Origin: BOG-908 sp964250925
GTDB taxonomy: Bacteria; Pseudomonadota; Alphaproteobacteria; Acetobacterales; Acetobacteraceae
DNA: 63,535 bases
Direction: 5' to 3'
Assembly (NCBI GenBank): GCA_964250925.1
Contig: CAXUHU010000006.1
Coordinates: 1-63,535 of the forward strand
A program made the position numbers and the translations under genes. Positions 62,461-63,535 of this stretch are shown here, piece after piece. The notes beneath the pieces are model-generated. The model was not told where the DNA came from and made no database searches. It was given only the letters and a program-made list of their open reading frames with translations. How positions within the stretch are numbered: position 1 is the first letter of the stretch; every line of letters begins with the position of its first letter.

Positions 62461-63429
62461 ATGTTGGACGACACGTTCAAAGTAATCCTTGAGGAGGGCG
62501 CCAGCAGGCGCGCCTTTCTGCGCAACTCCGGCGTCGGCCTGGCCGGTATCGGCGCTGCGGTTGCCGGAGGCGCGCTATCCTCCCCTGCGGAAGCGCGGCC
62601 GCGGGTGGAAGCCGCCAATGGGTTGACCGACAATGACATCTTCAACTTTGCCCTCAACTTCGAGTATCTCGGGGCCGAGTATTACCTTGCTGCCATCGGC
62701 GCTCCGGGGCTCCCCGCGAGCCTGACCACGAGCACCAATGGAAAGGCTAGCGGCGGTGTTACCCTGCCCACGACGAACACTGCGGTGCCGTTCCAGAGCC
62801 AAGCGCTTTTCGACTTCGCCGAGCAGCTTGCCGTCGATGAATACGCCCATGTTGCTTCCATTCGCGAGTTGGTGACCAACGCCATCGCCGAGCCGGCCAT
62901 AGAACTCGACCTGAGCTGGACGACCCTTGCCGCCGCGGCTGGACTTATCGGTCCGGGACAGACGTTCAACCCGTTTGCGAGTGAGGTGGGCTTCCTGCTT
63001 GGCGCTTACGTGTTGGAGGATGTTTGCGTCACCGCGTTGTGCGGCGCTGCAAGCCTTGTCAAGAGCAAGACCAACCTTTCCTATGCTGCCAGCATACTCG
63101 GCGTCGAGGNNNNNNNNNNGATTGGCATGATCCGGCAGCGTCTTTCGGCGATCGGCGGCGGTGCGGCGACCAACGCCATCTCGGCCTTGCGCTCCACGCT
63201 GGCCAACAAGGTCATCAACGTGGGCACGGACGATTTCGGCACGGACGCGAACGGCAACGCGTTCAACTTCACCAACAACGACGTGAACGGGCAGGCTTTC
63301 CGCCGGTCGTTCACCCAGATCTTGGCGATCGCCTACGGCACCAACGTCGGCGCCAACGGGTCGGCACCCGCCACGAGCGGCGGGTTCTTCCCTCAGGGCG
63401 TCAACGGGCCGATCTTCGCGACACAATGA
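62461..63429 (+). CDS. Twin-arginine-exported ferritin-like domain protein, copy 2
   Basis: This protein of about 322 residues is a paralogue of the preceding gene. The leader GASRRAFLRNSGVGLAG has the S-R-R-x-F-L Tat motif, followed by a hydrophobic stretch. The helix-bundle motifs FNFALNFEYLGAEYYLAAI, LAVDEYAHVASIREL and GAYVLEDVCVTALCGAA match copy 1. A 10-N gap lies inside the fourth helix motif (expected to read GVEGMH), after which the frame continues normally. The ATG at 62461 is preceded by AGGAG and is preferred to the ATG at 62440. The transcript ends at a strong terminator 16 bp downstream. Confidence 0.87.
   Translation: MLDDTFKVILEEGASRRAFLRNSGVGLAGIGAAVAGGALSSPAEARPRVEAANGLTDNDIFNFALNFEYLGAEYYLAAIGAPGLPASLTTSTNGKASGGVTLPTTNTAVPFQSQALFDFAEQLAVDEYAHVASIRELVTNAIAEPAIELDLSWTTLAAAAGLIGPGQTFNPFASEVGFLLGAYVLEDVCVTALCGAASLVKSKTNLSYAASILGVEXXXXIGMIRQRLSAIGGGAATNAISALRSTLANKVINVGTDDFGTDANGNAFNFTNNDVNGQAFRRSFTQILAIAYGTNVGANGSAPATSGGFFPQGVNGPIFATQ
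63110..63119. other. Assembly gap (10 N) in ferritin-like copy 2
   Basis: Ten undetermined bases interrupt the motif that reads IEGMHAG in the paralogue. Comparison suggests the true gap is about one codon shorter than shown. Confidence 0.9.
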
Positions 63430-63445
63430 TCGTCTGCCGCTGACG

Positions 63446-63477
63446 AAAAACGGCGCAGCCTAGGCTGCGCCGTTTTT
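63446..63477. terminator. Bidirectional intrinsic terminator
   Basis: AAAAACGGCGCAGCC (63446-63460) and GGCTGCGCCGTTTTT (63463-63477) form a perfect 15-bp inverted repeat around TA, with A and T runs at both ends. It is a strong terminator for the ferritin-like operon and probably for a convergent gene to the right. Confidence 0.95.
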
Positions 63478-63535
63478 CGGTCTACGGTAGTCCAGCGTCG
63501 CGCGCCGACGGCCGATCTCGCCACAAACAAATGTT
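63478..63535 (-). other. Possible 3' end of a convergent gene
   Basis: On the minus strand one frame enters from the right edge and ends WRDRPSARDAGLP before a TAG at about 63484. With a bidirectional terminator next to it, this could be the end of a leftward gene, but 58 bp is too little to be sure. Confidence 0.25.

Overview
The window is a scaffolded draft piece of a very GC-rich chromosome, with N runs at 7463-7472, 14262-14279, 29102-29201, 38585-38594 and 63110-63119. Gene order and families point to an alphaproteobacterium, most likely Rhodospirillales/Acetobacteraceae (inferred). The supporting evidence is pyrB-pyrC-plsY-dprA beside rnr, folP-glmM-dapF-mtaB-ftsY, tolC next to a PopZ-type (DUF2497) gene, tatB-tatC-serS, yajC beside a DUF815 ATPase, and a dihydroorotase of the alphaproteobacterial type without the HxH metal motif.

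Layout. 1-7.3 kb: dprA (partial), plsY (apparently missing its motif-1 loop), pyrC and pyrB leftward, then rnr, an S41 protease and rpmG rightward. 7.3-10.5 kb: a decayed phospholipid-methyltransferase-like gene, a degenerate EAL-type protein, several perfect palindromes and an aldehyde dehydrogenase. 10.6-20.5 kb: divergent tesA / ybbA-ybbP (ybbP is cut by a gap), an M28 peptidase and an EmrAB-type efflux operon with its own outer-membrane factor. 20.7-29.1 kb: housekeeping genes ftsY, mtaB, dapF, glmM, folP, popZ, tolC and pcm. 29.0-33.5 kb: a probably spurious gap, palindromic repeats, tRNA-Cys, a slipin, a phytoene-synthase-like protein, sodB, a small conserved-looking ORF, yajC and a DUF815 ATPase. 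33.8-43.8 kb: a GGDEF-EAL gene overlapping a BLUF blue-light sensor gene, serS-tatC-tatB, DUF72 and VOC proteins, and an ABC ATPase with a permease fused to a CPBP intramembrane protease.

45.1-54.5 kb is the most distinctive region. Nine leftward genes overlap by 1-11 nt or are 2-5 nt apart: inositol-3-phosphate synthase, an HD-like protein, a methyltransferase, a Gfo/Idh/MocA oxidoreductase, a zinc-ribbon/metallo-beta-lactamase-fold protein, a YcaO-like protein, a sugar-isomerase-like TIM barrel, a GT4 glycosyltransferase and a PIG-L deacetylase. The Ino1 + GT4 + PIG-L combination recalls the first steps of mycothiol synthesis, but the setting is proteobacterial and a YcaO enzyme is added. 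I infer a biosynthetic operon for an inositol-containing glycoside whose product I cannot name.

54.7-63.5 kb: a three-PAS GGDEF-EAL protein, an orphan amino-acid-type binding protein, a phospholipase-C/acid-phosphatase family protein, a GspN-like protein and tandem secreted ferritin-like proteins ending at a strong terminator. Three EAL-type proteins, one of them degenerate, and a BLUF sensor suggest elaborate cyclic-di-GMP control, partly by light.
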